Shown here: piece after piece, positions 1 to 10,938 of the stretch | Position numbering within the stretch: position 1 is the first letter of the stretch | How the letters are laid out: each line of letters opens with the position of its first letter | Origin: Combretum micranthum | Lineage: Eukaryota; Streptophyta; Magnoliopsida; Myrtales; Combretaceae | DNA: 64,000 bases | Assembly: GCA_024138025.1 (NCBI GenBank) | Contig: JAMXBD010000023.1 | Span: forward strand, 248,001 to 312,000 | Direction of reading: 5' to 3' | Translations under genes and position numbers: made by a program | Notes under the pieces: model-generated | Seen by the model: only the letters and a program-made list of their open reading frames with translations | Databases searched by the model: none | What the model was told of the DNA's origin: nothing

Positions 1-980
1 TTACAATAGATTATTATCTAATTATTACTTCATAACACATATCATCATTTCAAACACACCACAATTCACACTAACACATACACACATATAACAATTAAAT
101 TTAACATGCATTAAGTATTAATTAAAACTTTGGTTATTTCATTAGTATTATTTTAACCTATTCAAATCTTCTATTCTATTATCATTCTTTAAGTATACCT
201 AAATGGTATGACTTTCCACTATAATTAGGATCAATATTTCTCACAGACATCTTAATATTCATTTTAGCTAGGTTTTATTATCTAGAGAATGTTGTAGACG
301 TATTCCTCTAAATTTTGAACTAAGTTAAAATATAAAATATGTATAAGGAACTATATTCCTATGGTGATCGAAAATTATAGCAGAGGTTTTCTAAATATAG
401 ATTGATTCCTTCATAGTTTTTTTTTACTAGATATGATACCTAACTCGATTAAAATAAACATTACATGCTCCCTCATGCTCATGCTATTATTACTCATAGA
501 CTTAAAAACACCAAGTATATATAGAATTTTTTTATAATAGATCTATATTTCAATTTTTCCTAATTTCTACACATATGAAAGATAAGTTATATGATGAGTA
601 GGTATTACCTCGTTTGGCTAAAGAGGAAAATGATAAATCTCCCTTTTTAATTGGACCGTAACCTACATATATGAGTAAGGAGATGAATTTATTAAATTTT
701 AGGCATAAAACAACTAATTGGAGGTAACTTTTACCTTAGACTATGACTCTTGAAATCTTGTTGTGTTATTGGTTGTTTTGTTTTTGTTGGTTGTTATGAT
801 GGGTTTTAAGAGAAGGAATAGAGTTTTGGTTTGTTCTAAATTGTCTTATGAGACAATTGGAACTCACAGTTGGGACTTGAAATTTAAGAGGATTTAAGCT
901 TGTTAATTTTCATTTGTTAATATGTGTGTGTTACGATTGGTCTCATTGAAGGAAATAGGTTTGTTTGTTTGTTTATATAT
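1..980. other. AT-rich intergenic DNA
   Basis: I see no coding signal, tRNA-like fold or recognisable repeat terminus here. The base composition is strongly A+T-rich, with short runs of T and TA. Confidence 0.6.
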
Positions 981-981
981 G

Positions 982-1023
<42 letters not shown>
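981..1023. repeat. Compound (TA)n(GA)n microsatellite
   Basis: A run of TA dinucleotides passes directly into a run of GA dinucleotides. Three TTTG units lie just before it. This is a simple-sequence repeat and is likely to vary in length. Confidence 0.95.
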
Positions 1024-2011
1024 TTAGACTTTTTAAATGACTTACTAAGGAAATGTTTGACTAGTCTATATATAATTGCCTTAATATCCTACTACACTAC
1101 ATGGTGGAACAAGCTTCTTTTATATCACGTATTTGTTGTTGTTACTTCTTGGTGAAGGAAAAAGAATTTAAGCATCACCGATTCTCCCACAAGTTTCATC
1201 CATTGAGTCATCAAGGTTAGTTCTAATTGGATCATGTGTCTCTCAAATTGACTTTGTTGTACCATCTCTTCTAATCCTACAAGCAAACTCACGGTGGAAC
1301 AATTTCCTTGGAGAAGAACCGATCATGTGGCTTGAATTTTTACCATGTTCACTAAAGCTTTTGTGTATAGTAATTTTAAGACCAAATATCTAGTTAACTT
1401 TGTCAAAAATGAGCTCATACGCATATAATTATGTCAATTATTTCAATAAAATAACTTCTAAATTATGTCTAAGGGTCCTATATTTTTCTTACATAATTGT
1501 GGAGTTGAAATTTTAAATTAAAAAATTTACATGATGTAATATTTTAGGCTTTTTGCTTATGCCATTAAAGTTTCTAGGTCTGATAGGTCAAATTAAGATG
1601 TTATACTTAGTAGATTCAGAAAATTCTAAATTTCATTACTATGTATTCATAATTTTTATTTAAACTCCTATTTCTCTTGATTTTTAAGGTCTAATGTTTT
1701 TAATTAGTGAGTTATTATCCTTTTATATATAATCTTGTCTCTGGTATCTTTTACTAGTCGGAAAAATTATTTCTCCTATTATAGAACATATTTAGGGATA
1801 TTTTACAATTGATTTAATGCATAATATTTAAATATCTATTTTTTTCTATTATTTACTTTGTGGATTTTAATTTCTAATTACTTAATTTATAATAGAAAAT
1901 TTTGAAAATTATATGTCTTAATTGTGAGTGTTTTAAGTGATTGGATGAAATCTAGATATTTTATTTGTGTATGTACGAGTGTTTTACTGTTATTGGCATG
2001 GAGAGGAACAT
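1024..2011. other. AT-rich DNA with one copy of dispersed repeat R1
   Basis: There is no gene that I can support. About 1545-1720 carries a copy of a dispersed repeat, with core words such as GATAGGTCAAATTA and GATGTTATACT. The repeat recurs near 2600-2740 on the same strand and, inverted, at 35230-35420. Similarity extends on both sides of the core words, so they are not an element terminus. Confidence 0.5.
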
Positions 2012-2383
2012 TTCAAGTGTGAACACATTAAATGGAACAACTTATGAGTGTATGAATGCATTTAATGGACAAGCTTATGTGTGAATTCCATTTAATTGAA
2101 TTCCATTTAATGTCGGTGATGTTGGCTTGTTTGATTTGGTTTCCTTGATCATGAAACTTACGGTTTTGGCATTAAGAGAAGGATCAAGATTCTTCAAGTG
2201 TGAACTTATTAAATGCATGAGCTTATGTGTGTGGGAATACATTAAATGAAGGGCTTATGTGTGTATGAGTGCATTAAATGGGGGGCTTGTGTGTGTGTGA
2301 AAGTATTTATGAAGGTTATGTGTGTGTGAATGCATTTATTGTCAAAGATTATGTGTGTGTGAACATAAACAATGCATTTTATG
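2012..2383 (+). repeat. Degenerate minisatellite, ~32-bp unit
   Basis: Units of about 30-33 bp follow the pattern CTTATGTGTGTG, then a few variable bases, then GCATTAAATG. The clearest consecutive units start at 2041, 2073, 2221, 2253, 2285, 2315 and 2348. Units near 2012 and 2191 are more diverged. An 82-codon open frame at 2278-2526 overlaps the array, but it is a by-product of the repeat and has no features of a real protein. Confidence 0.75.
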
Positions 2384-3284
2384 GTTTCTTGCAACAAAGA
2401 GAGAGAGATATTTTGTATTTATTAAAACTTAAAGAATTAAAATCTAGATTTTCTTGTAGATTATTGGGTCTCATGTGTATAGATATATTAGTTATTTCGA
2501 GATATTGCCTTTTAAATTTTATCTAAGACTTCTGTAATATTCCTGGATTATTCTTAAGTTCAAATCTTGAGTTTAAAGTTTATGCAATTGAGTATTTTTA
2601 GAGTTATATTCTACGCGATTAAGGTTTCTGGGCCTAATAGGATAAATTAGGATTTTAGACTCTATGGGCTTAGGATTTTCTAACTAGGATGCTAGCATAG
2701 TCCAAATATTTGGTTAAGGTCTAGATTCTTAGATATTGATCTGTTTTTTTTTTTCTTATCACGTATTTTGTAACCTTAGTGATTCATTTTTAAATTATTG
2801 CTTTATAACAAATGAGCTCTAAAATTTAATCGTTTGCTATTGTAATTGAAATATAAGGCGAACTAAGATTTATTTATGAAGTTATCGACTCGTGTTATAA
2901 ATTATGGTCTCTTATTGCCTAACAATTATTTGTCTTGTTTATTGATGATCATAATTTTTCTAGGGTTACTTTTATTGTTTTAAAGTATTAGAAATAATTT
3001 AAAAATTATTGTATCATTATTTAACTAGTATATAATTTATTTTCTAATCATTGAACTTAAGGTAAAAGAATATATAATTTTACAGTAATGATCGACTTAT
3101 CATCAATCATTAAGTGTCTAAGGTTTCTAACTTTTCTAACTATAATTAAATTTTCTCACACCTTAAAAATTTTAAATTGGGAAAATCGGGAGTGACATTT
3201 GTGACTTTTTTCAAAGTTATTGAAGATTTTATATTGTATTTTTAATAATTATTATACTCGTGTTATGTAAAATTAGGGGAATTA
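2384..3284. other. AT-rich DNA, second copy of repeat R1
   Basis: This stretch holds no gene that I can support. A second diverged copy of dispersed repeat R1 lies at about 2600-2740. The right edge meets the truncated LTR of element I near 3285. Confidence 0.45.
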
Positions 3285-3809
3285 CAGGAATGGGTGGCTT
3301 TAATGCTTTTGATTCTATGAATATGTAATATCGGTTCAAGACTGGCAGTGTTGAACTCCCAGATGCCAATGTTCAATGTTTAAATCAAGGGCTAGTTCAT
3401 TTGTTGAAGTAGGTTGGCGATGTCGTACGTTGTGTTGAAGTTTTTTGTTCTGTACATGGGCAAGGCCGACTCAAAGCTGGCGGCGTAGAATCCTGGTTTG
3501 TTGGTGTATAGGTCTATTGAATGAAGGCTGATGCAGTTCTATTTCTACACTAGCTTTATTGGCTTTTTAGTTGCCCGTGTTGAAGTTAGGCCAACGGTGT
3601 AGATCTTGTTTTAGCCGGCCTTGGATGTTTCATTTTTCCAAAATTTAACAAGTCTTCTCCATTTTGATTATATTTGCATTATAATTCCTTCAAGACTTGA
3701 AATATTACATTAAGCACACTTAAGTACTAATTCCTCATGATTTCTATAAAATCAATAACAATTTCGCATGATTCATTCAATGAAAAATGAGTATAATATG
3801 CTTTTATCA
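3285..3809 (-). repeat. 3' LTR of element I, truncated
   Basis: This segment aligns with the outer part of the 5' LTR at about 12020-12544, with many substitutions and small indels. Both copies end in TTTTATCA on the plus strand, so the LTR starts TGATAAAA on its own strand. Similarity fades leftward between 3345 and 3285, and nothing to the left resembles the remaining 1.1 kb of the 5' LTR. Confidence 0.8.
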
Positions 3810-3823
3810 AATCCCCCACACTT
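3810..3823 (-). promoter_or_regulatory. Polypurine tract of element I
   Basis: Read on the minus strand, AGTGTGGGGGATT lies directly before the LTR start TGATAAAA. This is the expected position and composition of the plus-strand DNA synthesis primer. A second similar purine-rich tract lies inside the element near 4991-5002. Confidence 0.8.
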
Positions 3824-5269
3824 GAACTTTTGCTTGTCCTCAAGCAAATAAATCAAACCGATGGAGAAATATGTCATAGATAGGACTAAGTTTCACTTTC
3901 ACAATTTCAAGCATCTTCTCTAAATTATGACCTGCATTGCTAGTACCTACTGCTCTAACCAAACTGGTTGCATGTAATAGATTACCATAATTAAAATTTA
4001 GTAGCTAATCTAGATAAACAAATTTTAATCCCGATGTTTAGCTAAAGAATCTTTTGTCCAAAAGTAAATACTTAGTCCAGTAAGGAAAAATACCCCTTTA
4101 AACTTCACTGGACATTAGCAAGCATATAGTCCTAGCAATATAAAGTGAAAGCATATGGTTTCAACTCTTTCCCTAGAATTTCTCCCTCTTTATTATAAGT
4201 CTCATTTCATTTGATGCTTTATCATTTATATTCTTTTTGTTTCATACAAGCACTTATTCTTTTTTCTTTTCCTTTCTTTTCAAAGCTCAAGTATAGAACT
4301 TTTGCCTTCCCTCCTTCTCATTATGGTGAGGTCATTGAGTTGGCATATCTTGGGCTCATCACCCAAGTGATTAGGTTTTAAAGGGACCCTTACGGACTCT
4401 TCCTCACTCTAACATTCAAGTTCGAATACTCTTGACTCAAATACCCGACTCAGTAGACTAAAGACTATATTATTTCTTTCTTTTCTTTTGAACGCTATAT
4501 CAAGATTAAGACTTTTTTTATAAAGGATCACTAAGTAAAAAGTTTTATCTACCTTTTTCTTTAAGTATTGAAAACTACAAGCTAATTTTTTTTTTTCTAG
4601 AAGTAGATCTGTTTATTTTTCACATAAGGACTCAACCTACTCTCAAACTTCCAATTCTAAAGCAAAATACAAGGTAAATTTGTTCCTTAAAGATTTTGCT
4701 GCTTAATTTCAACTAAGAATTCTAATCACAATAGTAGGTGGGTAAGGTACCTAAGCAAGTCAATTTCATGTTTGTACATATGCTATTAACAATAATTAGC
4801 ACAATCTCTAGATTTCATCAAATTTTTGAAAAATTTGGTCTAAAATTGGCCATATATTACTTAAGGATAAATAATTCAAAGTGTGGGTAGTACATTGCAA
4901 ATAAGATGTCATAGATTTTCAATTAATTCAACATTTCAAACATTAGTAGACAACTATACTCGATTCTTCATTCTCCATATCACATTATACCTTCCCCCAC
5001 ACTTAAACTAAACAATGTTCTTATTGTCCCTAATTCAGCTAAAGGTAGGAAAGAAATAAAGATAAAGGAGAAATGAATAACGGTACTTCCCTGGTTTAAA
5101 ATTTGAAGTGTTTGGAGTTCCAACCCTTACAGTACAAGAGAGGCAGTCTTCTTACTATATCCACCCTGTCAGCAAAGCAAAAGAGAAAACAAACAAAACA
5201 AAACTATTTTTATTAAGCATGGACTGCCTCCCATGAAGCGCTTTTCTTTAACATCTTTGACTAGACGTA
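3824..5269 (-). other. 3' non-coding region of element I
   Basis: About 1.4 kb separates integrase from the polypurine tract, and I found no credible env-like frame. It holds a second purine tract (4991-5002, minus strand) followed by a stretch shared with element II near 57853-57890. It also holds a conserved block at 5219-5245, with words GACTGCCTCCCATGAAGCG on the plus strand, matched in element II near 58130-58150. Similar gaps in the Athila group sometimes hold env-like genes, but none is recognisable here. Confidence 0.6.
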
Positions 5270-6640
5270 GGTGCTCTCAATTGTAATTAGGACATTCTAA
5301 ACTGGTATCTTCAACATTATACATTTGGAAACTTTCATAGAAAGGTTTGAAGCAATGACCATTAACTTTAAAGATTCTACCAGTTTCAAGGCTTTGAATT
5401 TCAACTACACCATGAGGAAACACATTAGTAATAACAAAAGGTCTAACCCACCTAGATCTTAATTAACCAGGAAACAATTTCAACAGGGAATGGTAAAGTA
5501 AAACTTTTTGACCAACATAAATTTTTTTCCTAGAAATCATTTGGTCATGAAAAGCTTTGGTCTTTTCCTTATAATTTTTTATGTTTTCATAAGCATCATT
5601 ACGGATCTCCTCAAGTTCTTGCAATTGAAGTTTCCTTTGTTTACCTGCCTCATCCAATCCCAAATTACATTGCTTTACAACCCAATACGCCCTATGTTCT
5701 AATTCAACAAGAAGATGACATGGCTTGCTAAATACCAGACGGTAAGGAGACATACTTATAGAGGTCTTGTAATCTGTTCGATAGGCCCACAATGCATCAT
5801 CAAGCCTTGTACTCCAATCCTTTTTATTCAAATTGACAGTCTTTTCAAGAATGGACTTGATTTTTGTGTTTGTTTTCTCAGCCAATCTATTTGTCCATGG
5901 ATAATAAGCCATAGAAGTGTGGTGAGTAATTTTGTATTTCTTTAATAGAGCTTCCACCACTCTATTGCAACAATAAGTGCCACGATCACTAATAAGAGCT
6001 CTTAGCATCCCGAACCTAGAAAAAATATGAGATTTGACAAAATCTACAATAACTTTAGCATCGTTAGTTTGGGTAGCTTTAGCTTTAGCTTCAACCAACT
6101 TTTATACATAATCCACAACAAGAAGAAGGTAAGCATTTCCAAAAGGAGGAAAAGGACCCATAAAATCCATACCCCAAACACCAAATATTTCGCAAACAAG
6201 AATAGAGGTAAGTGGCATTTGATCTCTATGTCCTAAATTTCCAACTTTTTGGCATCTTTCACAAGACTTACAAAACATATAGGAATCATGAAATAGAGAA
6301 GGCCAAAATAATCCACACTCTTATGTGAGCCATTCTCTTAGGACCAAAATATCCTCCACATGAATAAGAATAATAAAATTGCCAAATAAAAGGAACAACC
6401 TCTTGACAAATACACCTTCTAGTAATTTGATCATAATAATGCTTCCATAGATAAGGGTCATCCCAAATAGAGTACTTAGCATCACTTTTAATTTTATCTT
6501 TTTGAGCTCTAGACAAATCACTTAGTAATGTTCTAGTAACTAAATATTTAACAATATTAGCATACCAAGGAACTGTCTTTTGAATATAAAAGAGATGCTC
6601 ATATGGGAAATCATCTTGTAATGGTGTTGGCTGTTCACTT
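5270..6640 (-). pseudogene. Integrase region of element I (broken)
   Basis: Integrase inserts retroelement cDNA into the host genome. The core is clearest in the open frame at 5463-6098. There the second catalytic Asp (ISDRGTYCC) and the Glu (NRLAEKTN) are exactly 35 residues apart, as in the DDE integrase family. The first Asp lies upstream near 6165 ([12 protein letters not shown]), in the same frame but separated by a TAA codon near 6105. The N-terminal zinc-binding part lies at about 6300-6450 and is cut off from the core by a frameshift. The C-terminal tail, with KVNGHCFKPF, continues to about 5300. All the landmarks are present, but no continuous frame covers them. Confidence 0.85.
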
Positions 6641-7018
6641 ATAGGTATTGTACTAAGGTAGTCTGCAACCAAATTTTTTGTGCCTTTTGTATCCTATATC
6701 TCTATACCAAACTCTTGTAATAAGAGTATCCATCTGATAAGCCTTGATTTTGCTTCCTTCTTTGAGAGCAAGTACTTGAGAGCTGCATGATCAGAATACA
6801 CAATTACTTTAGTGCCAAGTATGTAAGAATGAGATTTTTCAAAAGCAAAAAAAACACCTAAAACTTCTTTTGCCGTTATTGAATAGTTGGATTGTGCACT
6901 ATCAAGTGTTCTTGAAGCATAATATATGACATGAGGAGCTTTTCCAACTCTTTAGCCAAGGACAACACCAATGGCATGGTTGCTCGCATCGTACATGATT
7001 TCGAAAGGAAGATTCCAG
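6640..7018 (-). pseudogene. RNase H region of element I (broken)
   Basis: The minus strand encodes recognisable Ty3/gypsy RNase H blocks. They include the stretch around [15 protein letters not shown], the block [18 protein letters not shown] and the following [12 protein letters not shown]. RNase H removes the RNA template during reverse transcription. Stop codons near 6955 and 6705 interrupt the frame. It follows RT directly, as expected for a gypsy pol polyprotein. Confidence 0.8.
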
Positions 7019-8218
7019 TCAGGTGGTTTGATAATTGGAGCAGAAGTCAACTTTTTTCTTTAGTTTGTCAAAAGCATGCTTGTAGGCTTCATCAAACTCA
7101 AATGCCACATCTTTCTGCGGTAATCCACATAGGGGCTGAGTAATCTTGGAAAAATCCTTGATAAAACGTCTATAGAAAACTACACTTCCAACAAAAGAAC
7201 GAACTTCCCATACATTTACGAGGCAAGGTAAAGACTTAATCACTTTTGTTTTAGCTTTATCAGCTTCAAGTCCCCTAAAATATACAATATGTCCTAAAAT
7301 AAGACCTTGATCAACCATAAAATGACCTTTTTCATAATTCAGAACAAGGTTTGTTGCTATGCATCTTTTAAGCACTTTTGTAAGGTTAGTAAGACATGAA
7401 TCAAAGGTATTACCATAGACAATAAAGTCATCCATGAAAACTTTTATGATATTCTCCACATAATTTGAAAATATACTAACAATACACCTTTGAAATGTGG
7501 CAGGACATTGCAAAGTCCAAATGACATCCTTTGATAAGCAAAAGTTCCAAATAGGCATGTGAAGATGGTTTTCTCTTGATTTTCAGGTGCATCTGGAATT
7601 TGATGAAAACTTGAATAGCCATCAAGACAACAATAATGAGAATAACCAGCTAATAGCTCAAGCATCCAATCTATCAACGGAAGAGGAAAATGATCTTTTC
7701 TAGTTGATGCATTTAATTTCCTATAATCAAAACAAACCCTCCATCCATTTTGAACACAAGTAGGTACCGACCATCATAATTTTCTATCACTGTTAACCCC
7801 ATTTTCTTATAAGCAACTTGAATTAGACTTACCCATTTACTATCAGAAATTGGATGGATCATTCCTGCATTGAGAAGTTTCAAGATCTCTTTCTTTACCA
7901 CTTCCATCATAGGTAGTTTCAATCGGCATGGACTTCTCTTGAAGGCTTGCATTTTTCCTTCAATAGGATCTTATGCATGCATGTAGAAGGGCTTAATCCT
8001 TTAATATAAGCTATGGTCCATCCAATGGCTTCTTTGTACTCTCTAAGCACCCGGATTAGCTTTTCTTCTTCTAAAGCACTCAGTTTGTTGGAGACAATCA
8101 CTGCAAAAGTTTCTTTTTCCCACAGAAAAATGTTCTTTAGATGATTTGGCAAGAGTTTCAATTCTAACTTTGGTGCTTGTACAACAAAAGGAAGAAGTTT
8201 TGTATTAGAATGAGGCAA
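7019..8218 (-). pseudogene. Reverse transcriptase region of element I (broken)
   Basis: This is the RNA-dependent DNA polymerase of pol. In order on the minus strand are the N-terminal block (8218-7919, LSALEEEKLIRVLREYKEAIGW), the block with EILKLLNAGMIHPISDSKWV (7952-7713), palm motifs LDGYSSFHQI and FGTFAYQRM (7677-7444), and the catalytic motif VFMDD at 7427-7441. Next come YEKGHFMV and the connection domain with EVRSFVGSVVFYRRFI (7558-7019). The successive open frames overlap in different registers, so at least two frameshifts separate them. The active-site aspartates survive, but no single protein could be made. Confidence 0.88.
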
Positions 8219-8479
8219 TTAATTGTAAGACACACCATACCTTACAGGCTTTAATGATTCCAATTCATGAACCATGTCTTGTAAGTTAGGGGATATCACA
8301 AACTTCTTTTCAATTTTCCTTAATGCATGAACTGTTAAACTCCTATCAAATGCAATTTTTAACTTGTCATCATCCATCATGTCAAATGTTTTCTATGTTA
8401 ATAGGTCAATAACATCCATAACAAAAATAGGAGAAACATCACTTGGACATTTCATGGCATCATAAATATTAAATCTAAT

Positions 8480-9157
8480 AATCTCACCATCAAATCCATA
8501 GTGAGTGTACCATCATGCACATCAATTTTTGTCCTAGATGTCTTAAGAAATGGTCTCCCTAATAAAATCAATGATGAATTAAGAGAATCATCATTTCCAT
8601 GTCAAGAACATAAAAATCAGCAGGGAAAACCAATCCATTCACTTGCACTAAAACATCTTCTAAAACATCCTTAGGATAAATATTAGACCTATTAGCAAAT
8701 TGAACAATCACACTTGTTTCCTTTAATGGATCAACATTCAGACATTGATAAATAAGTAGAGACATGACATTGATTGAAGCTCCAAAATCACATTTCCTAT
8801 TTTACAATGAATGGTAAACATATCCAGATCCTTGCATTTAGGAGGAAGCGTCCTTTGAAGGATAGCTGAAACATTTTCACCTACACTTATCTCCTCATTA
8901 CCCTTTAGCTTTTTATTTTTTATTTTTTTGTTAGTGCACAATTCCTTAAGAGGCTTAGCATAGTGAGGTACTTGTTTAATTGTATCGAATAAAGGAATAT
9001 GTACCTCAACTTTGCAAAAGGTCTCAAGAATCTCCTTTTCTTCCTCTTCTTTCTTAAAGTTTGCTAATCTAGAAGCAAAAGGAGGTGTTGTCACAAGTGC
9101 CTTGGTTAGTTCAGCTGAAGGTCCTCTAATTTGATTGTCTAGATGATGTGGAGTCAC
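8480..9157 (-). pseudogene. Aspartic protease region of element I (broken)
   Basis: The upstream linker (ETFCKVEVHIPLFDTIKQVP, LPPKCKDLDMFTI) and the protease core match the gag-pol junction of Athila/Tat-type elements. The catalytic motif reads DFGAS at 8775-8789 and lies in a different frame from the upstream KIGN block, so an indel separates them. Downstream residues FPADFYVLDME (8568-8765) are the usual flap-to-hydrophobic-strand region. The protease would release mature capsid and enzymes from the polyprotein. Confidence 0.82.
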
Positions 9158-9412
9158 TTTTACATGTGTACTACTCTAGGCACACCGCAGTATAGGAGCA
9201 CCCTTAGGTCCATAGACTATCCTGGGCAGGCAGTCGTGATGCTAGGTACACTGGCCCCTAGTGCACCCATAGACACAATTGGAGCACAAGCAAATATTGT
9301 TCTCCTAGGCAGAGTTGACTCTAAGTTATAGCTTATGGAATCAAACCATGGACCTAGGCCTTTTGTTTTCCCTAAAGGGAATGCCTCTCACCAATTGAGC
9401 TGCAATTCTAAG
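9150..9412 (-). mobile_element. SINE inserted in element I
   Basis: On the minus strand a tRNA-like RNA polymerase III promoter is visible. The A-box region GCAGCTCAATTGGTGAGAGG is at 9384-9403, and a B box GGTTTGATTCC (tRNA consensus GGTTCGANTCC) is at 9337-9347. About 190 bp of body follows, with words such as GTGTGCCTAGAGTAGTACAC. The segment separates gag from protease and has no coding relation to them. It is therefore read as a SINE that landed in the retrotransposon. I could not see clear target duplications, so the ends are approximate. Confidence 0.65.
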
Positions 9413-9429
9413 TTGTTTCGGTTTGTTTT

Positions 9430-10876
9430 CTTGTTGGGTTCCTATAATTCCTTTCCACTCCTTAAAGTAATTACATTAGCACTCTGCTATGGATTAGTAA
9501 CAGTTTGAGAAGACATTTTACCATGGGATTCTAACATACTATTGGAAGATGCAAGCTGACTTACCTCATTCTTCAAATTTTGAATGCTCAATTTTGTGTC
9601 ATCTTAAAATTGTTTTGTGTTAATAGCAAGTGATTTAACAATTTCCTTAGGAGACATACTTGAATTGGAAGAAGGTTATGGTGTTAGATTTTGTGGCTTT
9701 GACTGATACGATTGAAAATATTGTGGTCTAGTTCCATAACTAAAGTTAGGATGATCTTTCCATCCAGCGTTGTAAGTGTTTGAATAAGGATCATATTTCC
9801 TCTAAGGTAGTTCTAGAAAACCACTAATTGCATTAGCATGCTCATGGGAGTCCTATTGAAGTGTAGGGCATATCAGTTACATGACTAGAAGCGTCACATA
9901 TCAGATACATGACCAGAAGCAGCACATATCCCACATGCTTTCACCTGCTATGCATTTCCTAAAGCCATTTGCTAAACAAGAGAGGTTAGATTAGAAATTT
10001 GATGTTCAAGGTTAGAAACACTTACCTCATTCATCTTCTTTGAAGAGGAATTATGTCGGAATCCAAATTGTTATGAATTGGCAGCCATAATGGAGATTAA
10101 TTCCCTAGCTTGACTAGGGGTTTTATTCACTATAACACCTCCACTACCTGCATCCATCATCATTCTCTCCATTGGAAGCAATCCCTTATAGAAGTATTGA
10201 ATAAGGAATTATTCAGATATCCCATGTCGTGGACAACTTACACATAATGTTTGAACTTCTCCCAATACTCATATAGATTCTCCGTGTCCCTCTGTTTAAT
10301 TCCATAAATCACCTTTCTTATATTAGCAGCTCTTGAAGCAGAGAAAAATTTACATAGGTATAACCTAACCATTTCTATCCATGTGGTAATAGAACCAGGA
10401 GGCAAGTAAAATAACCAATCCTTAGCCCTGTCTCTTAATGAGAATGGAAAGGCACCCAGTTTAATTTGCTCCTCAGATACTCCTTGTAGCCTCATGCTAA
10501 AACATACCACATGAAATTCTTGAAGATTTTTATGAGGATCTTCATTTTCAAGACTATGAAAACCAGGAAGCAAGTGTATCATACTAGATTTCAATTCAAA
10601 AGCAACATTCAATTATGGATACTGAATACACAGTGGTTGCTGAGTTAAATCCGGTGCAGCTAATTCCCTTAATGTTCTTTCTTGATTTGCCATTCTTTCT
10701 TCTTTCTTGTTAGATTCATTGGATGAATCAACTAAATCTAGGGCTAAATTCAATCCAAGAGATGAAGATGTGGTGGCTTCTTTTTGGCGCAACTTGGCTT
10801 CTTTACGTAATTTCTTAGTGGTCTTCTTAATCTCTGGATCATATTGAAGTTCACTTGTATGATGAGAACGAGTCAT
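9430..10876 (-). pseudogene. Gag of element I (broken)
   Basis: Gag forms the virus-like particle. The frame starts at 10876 (MTRSHHTSELQYDPEIKK), hits a TAA at 10613-10615 and continues in the same frame through the retrotransposon gag domain (LPGFHSLENEDPHKNLQEF, GSITTWIEMVRLYLCKFF, SASRAANIRK) to a stop at 10238. The capsid then resumes in another frame (FLIQYFYKGLLPMERMMMDA, about 10205-10140). A zinc-knuckle block VKACGICAASGH lies near 9930. It is followed by a 28-bp tandem duplication at 9869-9924 that shifts the frame. Residues typical of the gag C-terminus (DHPNFSYGTRPQYF) occur near 9700-9760. Confidence 0.85.
9869..9924. repeat. 28-bp tandem duplication in the gag zinc-knuckle region
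   Basis: Two adjacent 28-bp units (9869-9896 and 9897-9924) begin CATATCAG and end AGAAGC plus four bases, with four differences between them. They encode the second half of the zinc knuckle on the minus strand. Since 28 is not a multiple of three, the duplication breaks the frame. Confidence 0.85.
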
Positions 10877-10903
10877 AAAAATAGAAATAAATTTATTTTG
10901 ACG

Positions 10904-10925
10904 CCAATCCCCGATAACGGTGCCA
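10904..10925 (-). promoter_or_regulatory. Primer binding site of element I (tRNA-Asp type)
   Basis: The minus strand reads TGGCACCGTTATCGGGGATT starting 13 bp inside the 5' LTR. The plant tRNA-Asp 3' end would give TGGCGCCGTTGCCGGGGATC, so only a few bases differ. This site primes minus-strand cDNA synthesis in Athila-type elements. Confidence 0.85.
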
Positions 10926-10938
10926 AAAATTTAGTAGG

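Noticed and set aside
3824..5260. Env-like gene downstream of integrase in element I
   Set aside because: No frame over 60 codons with signal or membrane segments exists in this gap on the element strand.
5508..6236. Plus-strand open frames over the integrase of element I
   Set aside because: They are shadows of the minus-strand integrase and lack any motif.
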